64,000 nucleotides of DNA from Desulfosarcinaceae bacterium (GTDB taxonomy: Bacteria > Desulfobacterota > Desulfobacteria > Desulfobacterales > Desulfosarcinaceae). Of the stretch, positions 7,420 to 16,919 are shown one piece after another. How positions within the stretch are numbered: position 1 is the first letter of the stretch; every line of letters begins with the position of its first letter. The translations under genes were made by a program, and so were the position numbers. The stretch lies in assembly GCA_030066015.1 (NCBI GenBank), contig JASJCL010000016.1, positions 1 through 64,000 on the forward strand. The letters run 5' to 3'. The notes beneath the pieces were generated by a model that had not been told where the DNA came from, searched no databases, and saw only the letters and a list, made by a program, of their open reading frames with translations.

Positions 7420-9528
7420 TCAGTGGGTACGGGTTTGCCGCTCGGTCCGGGCACGGCCGGTCACCAGCTGCACCAGCAGGGTGAATATCAACATGGTCAG
7501 AATCAACACGGAGCCGTAGGCCACCGCGACACCTGTGTCGCCACTCTCCACCCGCGAAAGGATATAGGTGGTGGCGACGTCTGTTCCCGCCGTGGCGAGG
7601 AAAATAACCGCCGACACAGTGGTCATGGCACGAATAAAGCTGTAGGCCATTGAGGAGATGATGGTGGGTTTCAGCAGGGGCAGCAACACAAAGCGGATGG
7701 TCTTGCGGCTACCCGCGCGCTGTAGCAGGGACGCCTCCTCCAGGCTGGTCGAGATCTGGCTCAAGGCCGACATGCCGCCGCGAATCCCCACCGGCATGGC
7801 CCGAATCGCCATGGTGATGATCAAGATGGCTGCGGTACCGGTAAGTTCGATGGGCGGCGTGTTGAATGCCAGGATGTAGGCCACCCCGGTCACCGTGCCA
7901 GGAATTGCGAAGATTAGCACGGTCCCGAAATCGATGATGCCCCGCCCCAAAAACTGCTTGCGGGTGAGGATGTAGGCGACCAACACGCCCACCAGGGTGG
8001 TCAGGGGTGCCGCCACGAGCGCATACAAGAGGGAATGGATGAAGGAGGGCCATGCCCCCGAGGAAAAACCCTTGGACCACAGCTCGAGATGGTGAGCAAG
8101 CGTGAGGGTGTAGTCAGCGCCCCACTGCTTCACAAAGCCGCCCAGAAAAATGCTCACATAGAGCACGCCCACGAGGAGGAACCAGACGCCCACAAAGAGC
8201 GTCATACTGCGCTGTAGTCCCTTCGGCAGGGGGGTGACATTGCCGGCGGTTTCCACGCCAGTGACGGTGACATAAGAGCGCTCTCCGACCCAGCGCTTCT
8301 GGATGTAGAAGACGGTGAGGGAAAGGGTCAGAAGGACCAAGCCGAGGCCGGCAGCCTTGGCGAAATCCAGCTGGGCGCCGGCGATGGAGAAGTAGATCTC
8401 CGTTGAGAGAACGTCGTACTCACCCCCCAATACCAACGGGTTCCCGAAGTCCGCCGCCGAGGAGATCAAGTTGAGCAGAAAGGCATTTGCGATGCCCGGC
8501 CGGAGCAGGGGCAAGGTCACATGCCAAAGCGTCTCCCAGCGGCCAGCCCGCATGGTCAGCGAAGCCTCCTCCATGGCAGGGTTGACGGAGGCCAGCATGC
8601 CGCTGATGACCATATAGCTCACTGGGGTTAGCGACAGCACTTGGGCCAAAAAGATCCCCGTAAATCCGTATATGTAACCCGATCGCTCGAATAGAGGCGC
8701 CCCTCCTTCGGGAATGAAGAGACCTTGGGGTCCGAAAAGGAAGACCAGGGCGTCGTTGACCATTCCGGCCCGCCCGAACAGCAGAATCAGCGACATCCCC
8801 ACGACAAAGGGCGGCGTGATGATGGGGAGGATGTAGAAGATTCGTATCAGGTATCGAAGGCGTGTGGTGGCGCGCACCGCATAGAGGGCGAAAATCAGCC
8901 CACAGATGGTGGTCGCCGTGGCCACGCTGACAGCGAGCAGCAGGGTGTTGCCGATAACCCGGCCCACGCCGAAAGAGGTGATGATCCTGAAGAAGGTAAA
9001 TGGGGCCAGAGCACCCGCCTTGTCCATCAGAACGTGACGGAAGATCTGCCAAACCGGAAAGAAAATGAAGACCACCACCAGGGTCACCACGAAGATCACG
9101 GCCCCGGCAATAAAGCAGTCCCCTCGCTGAAAACCCAATTCGGAGAATCCAACGGCCAGGAGGGCCGTTAGGCAGAGAACGACCACCCCGGCCCCCAACC
9201 CCATGGCACCCCGAGTGGCCAGAAAGAAGGTCAGCACACCGATAAGGATCAGACCGGAAGATAGGGTCAGCAACCAGCCCCGCAGCCTACCGGATGCTCG
9301 TCCCCACGCCAGAGGTGTGAGTAGGGCAATTGTCAACGGCAGCGCGAAGGTGGCCCGATGGTGGTGCCAGCCCAGTGCTGAAAGCCACTCGTCGGGCGTG
9401 AAATCGCCGAGCCCGTATTCAAGGGCGACCCACGGCAGGCCCCCATAAGCCCCCAAGGCGATGAGCACCCAGGAGAGGATGACCCAGGGGCCAATCTCTC
9501 CAGGTGCACGCCAGTCGGTATCCATCAT
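7420..9528 (-). CDS. ABC importer permease, fused double-domain FbpB type
   Basis: A 702-residue membrane protein carrying two binding-protein-dependent permease domains in one chain, as in FbpB/AfuB. An N-terminal section with several hydrophobic helices (about 1-150) precedes the first permease domain (EAA loop around EEASLTMRAGRWETLWHVTL) and the second domain (EAA loop around LEEASLLQRAGSRKTIRFVLL). More than ten membrane segments can be seen. The extra N-terminal helices make it longer than typical FbpB (about 500-560 residues). It lies 33 bp downstream of the binding-protein gene and 7 bp upstream of the ATPase. Two consecutive ATG codons at 9528/9525 leave the start open by one residue. 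Confidence 0.88.
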   Translation of the reverse strand: MMDTDWRAPGEIGPWVILSWVLIALGAYGGLPWVALEYGLGDFTPDEWLSALGWHHHRATFALPLTIALLTPLAWGRASGRLRGWLLTLSSGLILIGVLTFFLATRGAMGLGAGVVVLCLTALLAVGFSELGFQRGDCFIAGAVIFVVTLVVVFIFFPVWQIFRHVLMDKAGALAPFTFFRIITSFGVGRVIGNTLLLAVSVATATTICGLIFALYAVRATTRLRYLIRIFYILPIITPPFVVGMSLILLFGRAGMVNDALVFLFGPQGLFIPEGGAPLFERSGYIYGFTGIFLAQVLSLTPVSYMVISGMLASVNPAMEEASLTMRAGRWETLWHVTLPLLRPGIANAFLLNLISSAADFGNPLVLGGEYDVLSTEIYFSIAGAQLDFAKAAGLGLVLLTLSLTVFYIQKRWVGERSYVTVTGVETAGNVTPLPKGLQRSMTLFVGVWFLLVGVLYVSIFLGGFVKQWGADYTLTLAHHLELWSKGFSSGAWPSFIHSLLYALVAAPLTTLVGVLVAYILTRKQFLGRGIIDFGTVLIFAIPGTVTGVAYILAFNTPPIELTGTAAILIITMAIRAMPVGIRGGMSALSQISTSLEEASLLQRAGSRKTIRFVLLPLLKPTIISSMAYSFIRAMTTVSAVIFLATAGTDVATTYILSRVESGDTGVAVAYGSVLILTMLIFTLLVQLVTGRARTERQTRTH

Positions 9529-9561
9529 CGGCGACCGGCCATCGAACAGGAGACGGGATGG

Positions 9562-10584
9562 CTAGCGTTCAAGTGATTTAATCTCCTTTACCCATCGATC
9601 GATGAGGTGACTGCGCATCTCCTCACTGCCGTACTTGACGAAATCGTAGTCGATGAGGTTGACCTGATCCAAGCGAATCGCCTCTTTAGGGACGTTGGCC
9701 TTCATGTTGGTGGGCACCTGGAACATCTTCACCCGCTGGGGAACCTCCTGCCCTTCTGCGCTCAGCATGAAATCCACGAACTTCTTGGCATTCTCCATGT
9801 TGCGGGCCCCTTTGATGATGCTCAGGCCGCCGATCTCATAACCAGTGCCCTCAGTTGGCACGATCAGTTCCAGGGGAAAGCCGTTGGCCTTCTGCAGCGC
9901 GTGATCGTGGAGGAACCCGATGCCGATCATGGTCTCCCCCCGTGCGGCAGCCTTACCTGGAGCTGAGCCGGACTTCGTGTACTGGTTGATGTTCTTGTGC
10001 AGTTTGGCCAAGTATTTGAAGGCTTCCTCCTCGCCCATGATCTGCGTCATGGTGGCCAGAACCGTATAGGCGGTCCCGGAACTCTGGGGGCTGGCCACCT
10101 GGACCAGGCCCTTGAATTCGGGCTTGGTGAGGTCCGCCCAGGACCGGGGCATGGGCAGCCCTTTTTCCTTCAGCACCTCGGTGTTCACCGAGTAGCCAAG
10201 GACACCGGCGTAAACACCGGCAGTATGGTGTTGTTGCGAGGTGGCTGGATTGCGAAAGCGCTCGCCAATCTCCGGCAGCATCGGCGACGTGTAAGATTCC
10301 AGAAGTCCGTTGACGCCCGCCTGGGAGTGTGGGTCCAGGGTACCCGCGTACCAGACATCGGCCTTCGGATTGTCCTTTTCGGCCAAGATCTTGGCGTATG
10401 TCGAACCGGATCCCGCCCGCGTCATCTGCACCTTTACGTCATATTTCTTGGCGAACTCGTCCGCCACCGCCTGGCAGGCAAATGGTTCGTTAGAGCAGTA
10501 AATCACCAGGCGTCCACTGGCGAAAACACTGGTGGTTGAAAGCAGCAACAATCCGGCAAGCCCAGAGACAACCAATCGTTTCAT
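9562..10584 (-). CDS. Periplasmic substrate-binding protein, Fe(III)-type family
   Basis: The 340-residue protein starts at ATG 10584, directly behind GGAGGGGAAG, and begins with a signal peptide MKRLVVSGLAGLLLLSTTSVFA. The mature part opens with SGRLVIYCSNEP, typical of the FbpA/AfuA cluster of type-2 periplasmic binding proteins, and contains KADVWYAGTLD and GAPGKAAARGET-like hinge segments (SGSAPGKAAARGE). FbpA proteins bind ferric iron through tandem tyrosines; only a single Tyr is seen in the comparable GTGYEIGG loop, so another ligand such as an organophosphonate or a metal complex is possible. It is the first gene of the binding protein-permease-ATPase operon. Confidence 0.88.
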   Translation of the reverse strand: MKRLVVSGLAGLLLLSTTSVFASGRLVIYCSNEPFACQAVADEFAKKYDVKVQMTRAGSGSTYAKILAEKDNPKADVWYAGTLDPHSQAGVNGLLESYTSPMLPEIGERFRNPATSQQHHTAGVYAGVLGYSVNTEVLKEKGLPMPRSWADLTKPEFKGLVQVASPQSSGTAYTVLATMTQIMGEEEAFKYLAKLHKNINQYTKSGSAPGKAAARGETMIGIGFLHDHALQKANGFPLELIVPTEGTGYEIGGLSIIKGARNMENAKKFVDFMLSAEGQEVPQRVKMFQVPTNMKANVPKEAIRLDQVNLIDYDFVKYGSEEMRSHLIDRWVKEIKSLER

Positions 10585-10742
10585 CTTCCCCTCCTTGTGA
10601 CGGTTGACGGCAACATGCGTTTGATAACGCGCAGCACACCATGCACCATATTGGATCCAGCTCAGTACTGACGTCAAGAACTAACCAGAAAGCGCGGATG
10701 CGCAATGGCCCCACTAAATGGCTGATCGCAGGAGGGGAGAGG

Positions 10743-10943
10743 TCATTTATGTAAATATTCGGCTTTGATCGACCTCAGATAACACCAGTGGGGTTTGCGG
10801 TGGTGGGGTCGCCAGCGGGCGATAAAACAGGCCTCACAGAGCCGGAGATGGCCATGCCGGTGCCCCCGCCCTTCAAGATCGGCACCGCAGCACTGACATG
10901 CCGCCGTGCCGCGCGTTTTTTGGGGATTGTGTGTCATTGACAT
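10743..10943 (-). CDS. Small Cys/His-rich zinc-ribbon-like protein
   Basis: A 66-residue basic protein with two cysteine pairs, CQCCG and LCEACF, about 16 residues apart, plus many His and Trp residues, suggesting a zinc ribbon. ATG 10943 follows AAGGGGG at good spacing; a second ATG lies two codons in. I do not recognise a named family, and the gene could be a chance ORF, but the ribosome binding site and paired CxxC motifs favour a real gene. It lies between the ABC transporter operon and the DUF3124 gene, on the same strand. Confidence 0.5.
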   Translation of the reverse strand: MSMTHNPQKTRGTAACQCCGADLEGRGHRHGHLRLCEACFIARWRPHHRKPHWCYLRSIKAEYLHK

Positions 10944-10995
10944 AGCGGCCCCCTTGTCCGGATCAGCCCAACCCTCGCGTTGGCGCGCAACGGAC

Positions 10996-11457
10996 CTATT
11001 CGATCGCCCGCCCGCGGGAAATGAAGGAGATCCCCAGCTGGTTCTGGGTGCTGATCATGATCGACTCGATAATGGGGGGGTTGACCGGGCGGTCGGCCTC
11101 CCAGGTGACGTAGAAATTGGCGCCCGAGCCCCCGGCCTTGTCGGAGTACTTCACGATGTATCGGGTGGACTGGGCGGCTCCGAGGATCAACGGCGAATCC
11201 AGGTAATGTTTGAGCAGCTTGCCGGCGGAGTCGTAGTAGTCCACGGCGACGACGGTGATGGGAGACTTCGGATCGGTGTTGCGGATACTCAGGGTCGCGG
11301 CCAGCAGGAGCGGTCGTTCTCGATCGCCGCTGTAGATGTGGGAGTAGATGGGCGCATAGATCACTTGCCCTTTGGTAAGTTCGGCCACCGCAGCGCTCGG
11401 TAAAAGACCGCCAACAGCAACCGCCAGCAGCAGAACGACGCACGCCATCCGCACCAT
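10996..11457 (-). CDS. DUF3124 family secreted/periplasmic protein
   Basis: ATG 11457 is preceded by AAGGAGG at 8 nt, giving 153 residues; the longer open frame upstream of it is not credible. Residues 1-25 form a signal peptide (MVRMACVVLLLAVAVGGLLPSAAVA). The remainder matches my memory of DUF3124 proteins: GQVIYAPIYSHIYSGD, LSIRNTDPKSPITVVAVDYYDSAGKL and LGAAQSTRYIVKYSDKAGG. It is probably a beta-rich periplasmic protein of unknown function. It is flanked by rlmN upstream (same strand, 172 bp) with no clear functional link. Confidence 0.8.
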   Translation of the reverse strand: MVRMACVVLLLAVAVGGLLPSAAVAELTKGQVIYAPIYSHIYSGDRERPLLLAATLSIRNTDPKSPITVVAVDYYDSAGKLLKHYLDSPLILGAAQSTRYIVKYSDKAGGSGANFYVTWEADRPVNPPIIESIMISTQNQLGISFISRGRAIE

Positions 11458-11629
11458 GAGACGTTCCTCCTTGTCAAATTGGCTAGTATTGACGCCACTA
11501 TAGACCATTTTCAGGATCTTCACCACCCCGCCGAAAACGGCCTCGCGCCACGGGCCCGTCCGGCGATCCAGCCCGCGGGTCGGCGGCGGTGGAACCCGCG
11601 CATCAACGCATCCGGTGGGCGCGCCAGCT

Positions 11630-12688
11630 TCAGCTTCCGGCGGCCGCCCTCGTTTCACAATGGCGGGCCTTGAGCTGACCGCAGGCGGCGGAGATATCCT
11701 GCCCCTTGCTGCGCCGGATCACGACGGTGTAGTGCCGCTGGAGTAGAATTTCCTGAAAGGCCAGCAACTGCGCCTCGTCGGTGGCCTCGAAGGGCGATCC
11801 GGCGGTTGGATTGAAGGGGATCAAGTTGATTTTGGACCGGATGGGGGCCAGCAGCCTGCCCAGACGGCGGGCGTCGGTGAGGGTGTCGTTGATCCCCTTG
11901 AGCAGGATGTACTCGAAGGTGATCTTGCGGCCGCTGGGCAGGGGAAAGCTGCGACAGGCCTCCAGCAGTGCCGCTAGGGGATAGGTGTTGTTAATGGGCA
12001 TCAGCCGGCTGCGGGTGGCGTCGTCGGTGGCGTTGAGAGATACCGCCAGGTTGACCTTGGTATCGCGTCCCAGGTCGGCCATGCGGGGCACCAGCCCGGC
12101 GGTGGAGACCGTCACCCGCCGGTGGGCGAACTTCAGGCCGCAGTCGTGATCGGTGATCACGCTCAGCGCCTCCACCAGATTGCGATAGTTGGCCAGGGGC
12201 TCGCCCATGCCCATAAAGACGATGTTGCGCAGGGGACGGTCGGGGGGAGCCAGCGTCAAGCAGTCGCGCACCTGGGCGATGATCTCACCCCGGGATAGGT
12301 TGCGCTCGAAGCCCCCCGTGGCGGTGAGACAGAACCGGCAGTTCTGGGCGCAGCCCACCTGGGTAGAGACGCAAAGCGTGTAATGCCCCCTTTCGGGAAT
12401 GAGGACCGATTCGATGGTGCGGCCATCTTTCAGGCCGAAGAGAAATTTCTGCGACCCATCTTTCGAGACCTCTAAGCCTTCCCTTTTCAACCGATCGATG
12501 CTAAACTCGAGTGACAGTAACTCCCTGACATCTTTTCTCAGATCGGTCATTTGGGAAAAGCTGTCGGCCTGGCGGATATACACCCACTTCAGTATCTGAG
12601 CCGCGCGGAAAGGGCGCATTCCCTTCTGTTCCAACCAGGCGGCCAGTTGTTCCCGTGTCAGTTCCTTGAGGTCGGTCGTGTCAGCCAT
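11630..12688 (-). CDS. rlmN: 23S rRNA (adenine-2503-C2)-methyltransferase RlmN
   Basis: A 352-residue radical-SAM enzyme that methylates C2 of A2503 in 23S rRNA and A37 of some tRNAs, using two SAM and a 4Fe-4S cluster. The cluster motif CAQNCRFC (CxxxCxxC) is present, with FMGMGEPLAN, RRVTVSTAGLVPRM, VNLAVSLNA and the C-terminal region IRRSKGQDISAACGQL, which holds the resolving/methyl-carrying Cys. The N-terminal accessory domain covers about residues 1-90. Length and motif order are normal. It is divergent from ffh across a 148-bp promoter region. Confidence 0.97.
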   Translation of the reverse strand: MADTTDLKELTREQLAAWLEQKGMRPFRAAQILKWVYIRQADSFSQMTDLRKDVRELLSLEFSIDRLKREGLEVSKDGSQKFLFGLKDGRTIESVLIPERGHYTLCVSTQVGCAQNCRFCLTATGGFERNLSRGEIIAQVRDCLTLAPPDRPLRNIVFMGMGEPLANYRNLVEALSVITDHDCGLKFAHRRVTVSTAGLVPRMADLGRDTKVNLAVSLNATDDATRSRLMPINNTYPLAALLEACRSFPLPSGRKITFEYILLKGINDTLTDARRLGRLLAPIRSKINLIPFNPTAGSPFEATDEAQLLAFQEILLQRHYTVVIRRSKGQDISAACGQLKARHCETRAAAGS

Positions 12689-12741
12689 TATCTTTTCCCG
12701 GCAAATCGGGGGGTTACCGGTGCCCGATGCCGTTTCGAACC

Positions 12742-12785
12742 GCTATGTAATTTCGCTTGACATAGCATTTTAAAAAAATTATTTT
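12742..12785 (+). promoter_or_regulatory. Sigma-70 promoter for ffh operon with overlapping dyad
   Basis: TTGACA (12757-12762) and TATTTT (12780-12785) are separated by 17 bp, a strong -35/-10 match about 50 bp before ffh. A 7-bp inverted repeat, GCTATGT (12742-12748) and ACATAGC (12760-12766), overlaps the -35 box and could be an operator. Confidence 0.7.
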
Positions 12786-12836
12786 CAAGGTTTTAATTTT
12801 CCAGCGAACCGGAATCCGCTAAGATAACGACTGAAT

Positions 12837-14168
12837 ATGTTCGACAACCTGAGCGATAAGCTGGACGGGGTCTTCCGTAAACTCAAGGGCCACGGCAAGC
12901 TGTCGGAGAAAAATATCGCCGACGGCCTGCGCGAGGTGCGTCTGGCCCTCCTGGAAGCGGATGTCAATTATAAGGTTGTTAAAAAATTCATCGCTGATAT
13001 AAAGGCGCGCGCCGTCGGTCAAGAGGTGACGGCCAGCCTCACACCGGGTCAGCAGGTGGTCAAGATTGTCAACGAGGAGCTGACCGCCCTCATGGGAGGC
13101 CAAAGCGAAGAGATCCATCTCGCCGGCACCCACCCGGTCTCGGTCATGCTGGTAGGCCTGCAGGGCGCCGGCAAGACCACCACTGCCGGCAAGCTGGCCA
13201 CCCGGCTGCGCAAGGAGGGGCGCAAACCCTACCTGGTGCCCGCCGACGTTTATCGGCCGGCCGCCATCGATCAGCTCCAGAAGCTCGCCGGGCAACTGGG
13301 GATGCCGGTTTTCGCCTCGACGACCGACATGGATCCGGTAACGATCTGCCAGCAAGCGCGCACGGCCGCCCAGAAGGAGGGCTGCGACACCCTTCTGCTC
13401 GATACCGCCGGCCGCCTGCACATCGACGATGCCCTCATGGATGAGCTCCAGCGCATCCGCGACGGGGTCAAGCCGTCGGAAATTCTCCTGGTGGCCGACG
13501 CCATGACGGGCCAGGATGCCGTCAACATGGCCAAGGCCTTCGACGATGCCCTGGACATCGGCGGGGTGGTGCTCAGCAAGCTGGACGGTGACGCCCGCGG
13601 CGGCGCGGCGATCAGCATCAAGGCGGTCACCGGCAAGCCCATCAAGTTTGTCGGTGTGGGTGAGAAGCTCGGCGACCTGGAGGTATTTCACCCGGACCGC
13701 ATGGCCTCGCGCATTCTGGGCATGGGTGACGTTCTCAGCATGATCGAGAAGGCCCAGGCGGTGGTGGATGAGAAGCAGGCGGTGGAACTGGAGAAAAAAC
13801 TGCGCAAGAACCAGTTCACCCTGGAAGATTTCCGCGACCAGATGGTGCAGATCCGGAAGATGGGATCGCTCACCGACCTGCTGGGAATGATTCCCGGCAT
13901 GAACAAGCTCAAGCAGATGAAGAACCTCGATGTGGACGAACGCGAATTCGTGCGGATCGAGGCGATGATAAACTCCATGACCCCTCAGGAGCGACAGCAG
14001 CACAACATCATCAACGGCAGCCGCCGCAAACGCATCGCCAGAGGGAGCGGCACGACGGTGCAGGACGTCAACCGCCTGCTGAAGAATTATGCCCAGGTCA
14101 TGAAGATGATGAAAAAATTGAACAAAGGCGGGATGCGCGGGTTCGGCCGCGGCATGTTGCCTTTCTAA
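12837..14168 (+). CDS. ffh: Signal recognition particle protein Ffh
   Basis: A 443-residue SRP GTPase that, with 4.5S RNA, targets nascent membrane proteins to FtsY. The N domain (1-90) is followed by the G domain with P-loop GLQGAGKTTTAGKLA, PADVYRPAAIDQL, DTAGRLHID and SKLDGDARGGAA. The methionine-rich M domain from about residue 300 contains MGSLTDLLGMIPGM and the RNA-binding SRRKRIARGSG. Length is normal. It opens the translation operon; rpsP starts 132 bp downstream. Confidence 0.98.
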   Translation: MFDNLSDKLDGVFRKLKGHGKLSEKNIADGLREVRLALLEADVNYKVVKKFIADIKARAVGQEVTASLTPGQQVVKIVNEELTALMGGQSEEIHLAGTHPVSVMLVGLQGAGKTTTAGKLATRLRKEGRKPYLVPADVYRPAAIDQLQKLAGQLGMPVFASTTDMDPVTICQQARTAAQKEGCDTLLLDTAGRLHIDDALMDELQRIRDGVKPSEILLVADAMTGQDAVNMAKAFDDALDIGGVVLSKLDGDARGGAAISIKAVTGKPIKFVGVGEKLGDLEVFHPDRMASRILGMGDVLSMIEKAQAVVDEKQAVELEKKLRKNQFTLEDFRDQMVQIRKMGSLTDLLGMIPGMNKLKQMKNLDVDEREFVRIEAMINSMTPQERQQHNIINGSRRKRIARGSGTTVQDVNRLLKNYAQVMKMMKKLNKGGMRGFGRGMLPF

Positions 14169-14300
14169 CCAACGGCGAGTGAGGTTAAGAGTCAATTCTG
14201 CCGGCCGCTTGAACCGGAACATCGGCCCGGAAAACCGGAGCGACGCGGAGAGACCATCACAACCGACTTTTGCGGTTCCATCGACGAAGGAGAGATTTCA

Positions 14301-14573
14301 ATGGCGGTAAAAATCAGACTGGCGCGTCACGGCGCAAAAAAACGGCCTTTCTACCGGATCGTAGTGGCGGACAATGACAGCCCGCGTGACGGCCGTTTTC
14401 TGGAAAAAGTGGGTACCTACAACCCTCTGCAAGATCCCGCAGAGGTGACCGTAGAAGCAGAGCGAATTCAGTACTGGATGGCTCAGGGCGCGACCCCCAC
14501 GGACACGGTCAAAAACCTTCTCAAGAAGGAAGGTGTCCTGGCAGCGGGCGATGCAGCGGCGCCGGCCGAATAA
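14301..14573 (+). CDS. rpsP: 30S ribosomal protein S16
   Basis: The 90-residue protein begins [22 protein letters not shown], the S16 signature, with [13 protein letters not shown] following. S16 is an early-assembling component of the 30S body. GAAGGAGAG lies at proper spacing before ATG 14301. The ffh-rpsP-KH-rimM-trmD order is the standard arrangement. Confidence 0.98.
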   Translation: MAVKIRLARHGAKKRPFYRIVVADNDSPRDGRFLEKVGTYNPLQDPAEVTVEAERIQYWMAQGATPTDTVKNLLKKEGVLAAGDAAAPAE

Positions 14574-14652
14574 CGGGTAAGTGACTGACGATCAGCGATG
14601 GACGACACGATCACGGTATGCTCAACCGACGAGTAGCGAGGGAGAGGGACCT

Positions 14653-14883
14653 ATGAAAGAACTGATCAGCTTTATTGCCAAAGCCCTGGTCGACCACCCG
14701 GAACAGGTCTCGGTTGATGAAGTGGAAGGCAACCAGACGTCCGTATTGGAACTCAAGGTGGCCAAGGAGGATCTGGGCAAAGTGATCGGTAAACAGGGTC
14801 GTACCGCGCGGGCCATGCGCACCATTCTAAGCGCGGCCTCCGCCAAGGTTAGAAAACGCACGGTTCTTGAAATTCTCGAGTAA
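14653..14883 (+). CDS. khpA: KH-domain RNA-binding protein KhpA
   Basis: ATG 14653, preceded by GAGGGAGAGGG, gives 76 residues, the usual size of KhpA/YlqC. The single KH domain has the GxxG loop in [17 protein letters not shown]. KhpA binds RNA, often together with KhpB, in ribosome assembly or small-RNA control. Its last 17 bases overlap the presumed TTG start of rimM. Confidence 0.95.
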   Translation: MKELISFIAKALVDHPEQVSVDEVEGNQTSVLELKVAKEDLGKVIGKQGRTARAMRTILSAASAKVRKRTVLEILE

Positions 14884-15421
14884 GATTTCGCCACCTGCGG
14901 AGACGATCCTCATCGGCAAGATCATCGCGGCACATGGCATAAAGGGGGCCGTGCGGATCTTGTCCTATGCTGAGTCTCTGGATCTGTTCACCAGCGGGAC
15001 ACCGCTGTGGGTACAGCCGGAGGGAGCGGCTGCGATCGCTCATTCAGTGGCCTGGGCTCAGGCCCACGGCAAGCGGGTGCGTATGGCGTTCAAGGGGGTC
15101 GACGACCGCGATGCGGCCGAAGCCCTGGTCGGCGCCAGCCTCTTCATCGATCGGGCCCTCTTGCCCGACCTGGAGGCGGACACCTACTATTGGTTCGAGT
15201 TGATCGGCCTGGAGGTCGAAGAGATGAACGGCCGTCGCCTGGGCGAGATCGAAGCGGTACTGCCCACGGGCAGCAACGATGTCTACGTGGTCAAGGACAG
15301 ACGCCGCGCCCCGGAACGGGAGCTGTTGCTGCCCGCCCTGGCAACGGTGGTCCAGGAAGTGGATCTGGCGGGCGGCGTCATGCGCGTCGTGCTGCCCGAA
15401 GGGTTGGAGGACGACGCCTGA
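14867..15421 (+). CDS. rimM: Ribosome maturation factor RimM
   Basis: About 184 residues. The N-terminal barrel contains [17 protein letters not shown], and the C-terminal PRC barrel contains [22 protein letters not shown] and GSNDVYVVK. RimM binds S19 and aids maturation of the 30S head. The only usual start codon is TTG 14867, overlapping khpA by 17 bp with a poor ribosome binding site; a GGAG at about 14897 sits just before an ATC codon where the conserved part begins, so the start is uncertain. trmD follows by 52 bp. Confidence 0.94.
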   Translation: MKFSSKISPPAETILIGKIIAAHGIKGAVRILSYAESLDLFTSGTPLWVQPEGAAAIAHSVAWAQAHGKRVRMAFKGVDDRDAAEALVGASLFIDRALLPDLEADTYYWFELIGLEVEEMNGRRLGEIEAVLPTGSNDVYVVKDRRRAPERELLLPALATVVQEVDLAGGVMRVVLPEGLEDDA

Positions 15422-15473
15422 AGTGAACGCCGCCAGTCGCGCGGCGTTTCGCATGAGCGGATAGACGATACCG

Positions 15474-16241
15474 ATGCAGATTCGCGTCCTGACCCTTTTC
15501 CCCGAGCTGTTCGACGGTTTCTGGGCCAACGGCATGATCAAACGGGCCGTCGCGGTTGGGCGCCTTTCTCCGGAAACCATCAATATCCGCAGTTTCGCCA
15601 CCGACCGCCACCAGGTCACCGACGACCGGCCTTACGGAGGCGGGGCCGGCATGGTGATGAAACCGGAACCGCTGGCGGCCGCCATTCGCCAGGCACGGTC
15701 GGACCTCAAGCGTGCCTCCGGCAGCGAAGCGGCGGACAGCACCGCCATCTTCATGAGCCCCCAGGGACGCCTGCTGAATCAGGACCTGGCGCGCCAGCTG
15801 GCGGGTCAGGATAACCTGATTTTTGTTTGTGGACGCTACGAGGGCGTCGACGAACGGGTCATCGCCAGCGACATCGACCTGGAACTCTCCATCGGTGAGT
15901 ATGTTCTCACCGGCGGGGAGGTGGCCGCCATGGTCGTCATCGACGCGGTGACGCGCCTGCTGCCCGGTGTGCTGGGCAATGCCGACTCCACCCAGGTGGA
16001 GAGCTTCTCCGACCATCGACTGGAAAACGCCCACTACACCCGACCGCGGGAATTCGAGGGCGTTGCGGCGCCGGAGGTGCTCCTGTCGGGCAATCACCAG
16101 GCCATTGACGACTGGCGCCGCGAGAGCGCCCTGGTGCGCACCCTGCTGAAGCGACCGGACCTGCTGCGCAGGCAGGGGCTCACGACAACCGAAAAAGCGA
16201 TCCTGCGGCGCTGGCGAAGAGAGTGGGACCACCTTGATTGA
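15474..16241 (+). CDS. trmD: tRNA (guanine-37-N1)-methyltransferase TrmD
   Basis: The 255-residue SPOUT methyltransferase makes m1G37 in tRNAs, preventing +1 frameshifts. Motifs: MQIRVLTLFPELFDGF at the start, DDRPYGGGAGMVMKPEPL, FVCGRYEGVDERVI and the trefoil-knot SAM site SIGEYVLTGGEVAAMVVIDA. Length is normal. Its stop overlaps the TTG start of the next methyltransferase gene by 8 bp. Confidence 0.98.
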   Translation: MQIRVLTLFPELFDGFWANGMIKRAVAVGRLSPETINIRSFATDRHQVTDDRPYGGGAGMVMKPEPLAAAIRQARSDLKRASGSEAADSTAIFMSPQGRLLNQDLARQLAGQDNLIFVCGRYEGVDERVIASDIDLELSIGEYVLTGGEVAAMVVIDAVTRLLPGVLGNADSTQVESFSDHRLENAHYTRPREFEGVAAPEVLLSGNHQAIDDWRRESALVRTLLKRPDLLRRQGLTTTEKAILRRWRREWDHLD

Positions 16242-16800
16242 GTCACGGTTGCATCTGGCCCTGGTCCACTATCCGGTGCTGGACAAAAACGGCGATACCA
16301 TCGCAGCCGCGGTGACCAATCTGGATCTCCACGACATCGCGCGGGCGGCCAGAACTTACGGGGTGCGCGGCTACCATATCGTCACGCCCGTCGAAGATCA
16401 GCACGAGCTGGTCCACCGCCTGCGCCGCCACTGGGTGGAGGGGCATGGGGCGGCTTACAACCCCAAGCGCCGGCAAGCGCTGGAACTGGTCGCATTGCAC
16501 AGCGCGCTGGACGATGCCGTGCAGGCCATCGGACGAGCGGAGGGACAACGGCCCCGCGTCGTGGTCACCAGTGCGCGCTTTACCGACCGCGATGGATGCC
16601 TGAGCTTCGCGGAGCTGCGGCGGCAACTGGCAAAAGGGCGGGTCGTCCTCCTGGTGCTGGGCACCGGCTGGGGGTTGGCCCCGGCGTGCATCGCGGCGGC
16701 CGATGATCGCCTGGAGCCCATCGGCGTGCCGACGCACTACAACCACCTGTCGGTGCGCAGCGCCGCCGCCATCATGCTGGATCGACTCCTGGCGGCGTGA
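16234..16800 (+). CDS. SPOUT-type RNA methyltransferase (Methyltrn_RNA_4 family)
   Basis: A 188-residue protein starting at TTG 16234. It begins [38 protein letters not shown] and carries a knot-like SAM loop [17 protein letters not shown] near the C-terminus. I recognise this as the SPOUT-class family that sits between trmD and rplS in many delta-proteobacteria and Aquificae. The RNA target is unknown; translational coupling to trmD is implied by the overlap. Confidence 0.85.
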   Translation: MIESRLHLALVHYPVLDKNGDTIAAAVTNLDLHDIARAARTYGVRGYHIVTPVEDQHELVHRLRRHWVEGHGAAYNPKRRQALELVALHSALDDAVQAIGRAEGQRPRVVVTSARFTDRDGCLSFAELRRQLAKGRVVLLVLGTGWGLAPACIAAADDRLEPIGVPTHYNHLSVRSAAAIMLDRLLAA

Positions 16801-16919
16801 AAGGGCGCCAATCGGTCCGTGCGGATTCGGCATGCGGTGCCGGACCGCATTTTAAGGTTGCAAAAAGTTTTTTAAACGGTTTAAAGGACTTTCCAAATTT
16901 CAATCGGGAGAACAAACTC
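16801..16919 (+). promoter_or_regulatory. rplS leader with GC-rich hairpin
   Basis: The 119-nt leader carries GGTCCGTGCGG (from 16814) that can pair with CCGGACCGCA ending near 16850, followed by TTTT. The shape is that of an attenuator or L19 autoregulatory leader, inferred only from base complementarity. Confidence 0.35.

Noticed and set aside
12819-14222. Long minus-strand open frame opposite ffh
   Set aside because: It is an antisense shadow of ffh; similar antisense frames lie opposite the dimethylglycine-dehydrogenase-like, liv and mttB genes and reflect GC-rich codon bias.
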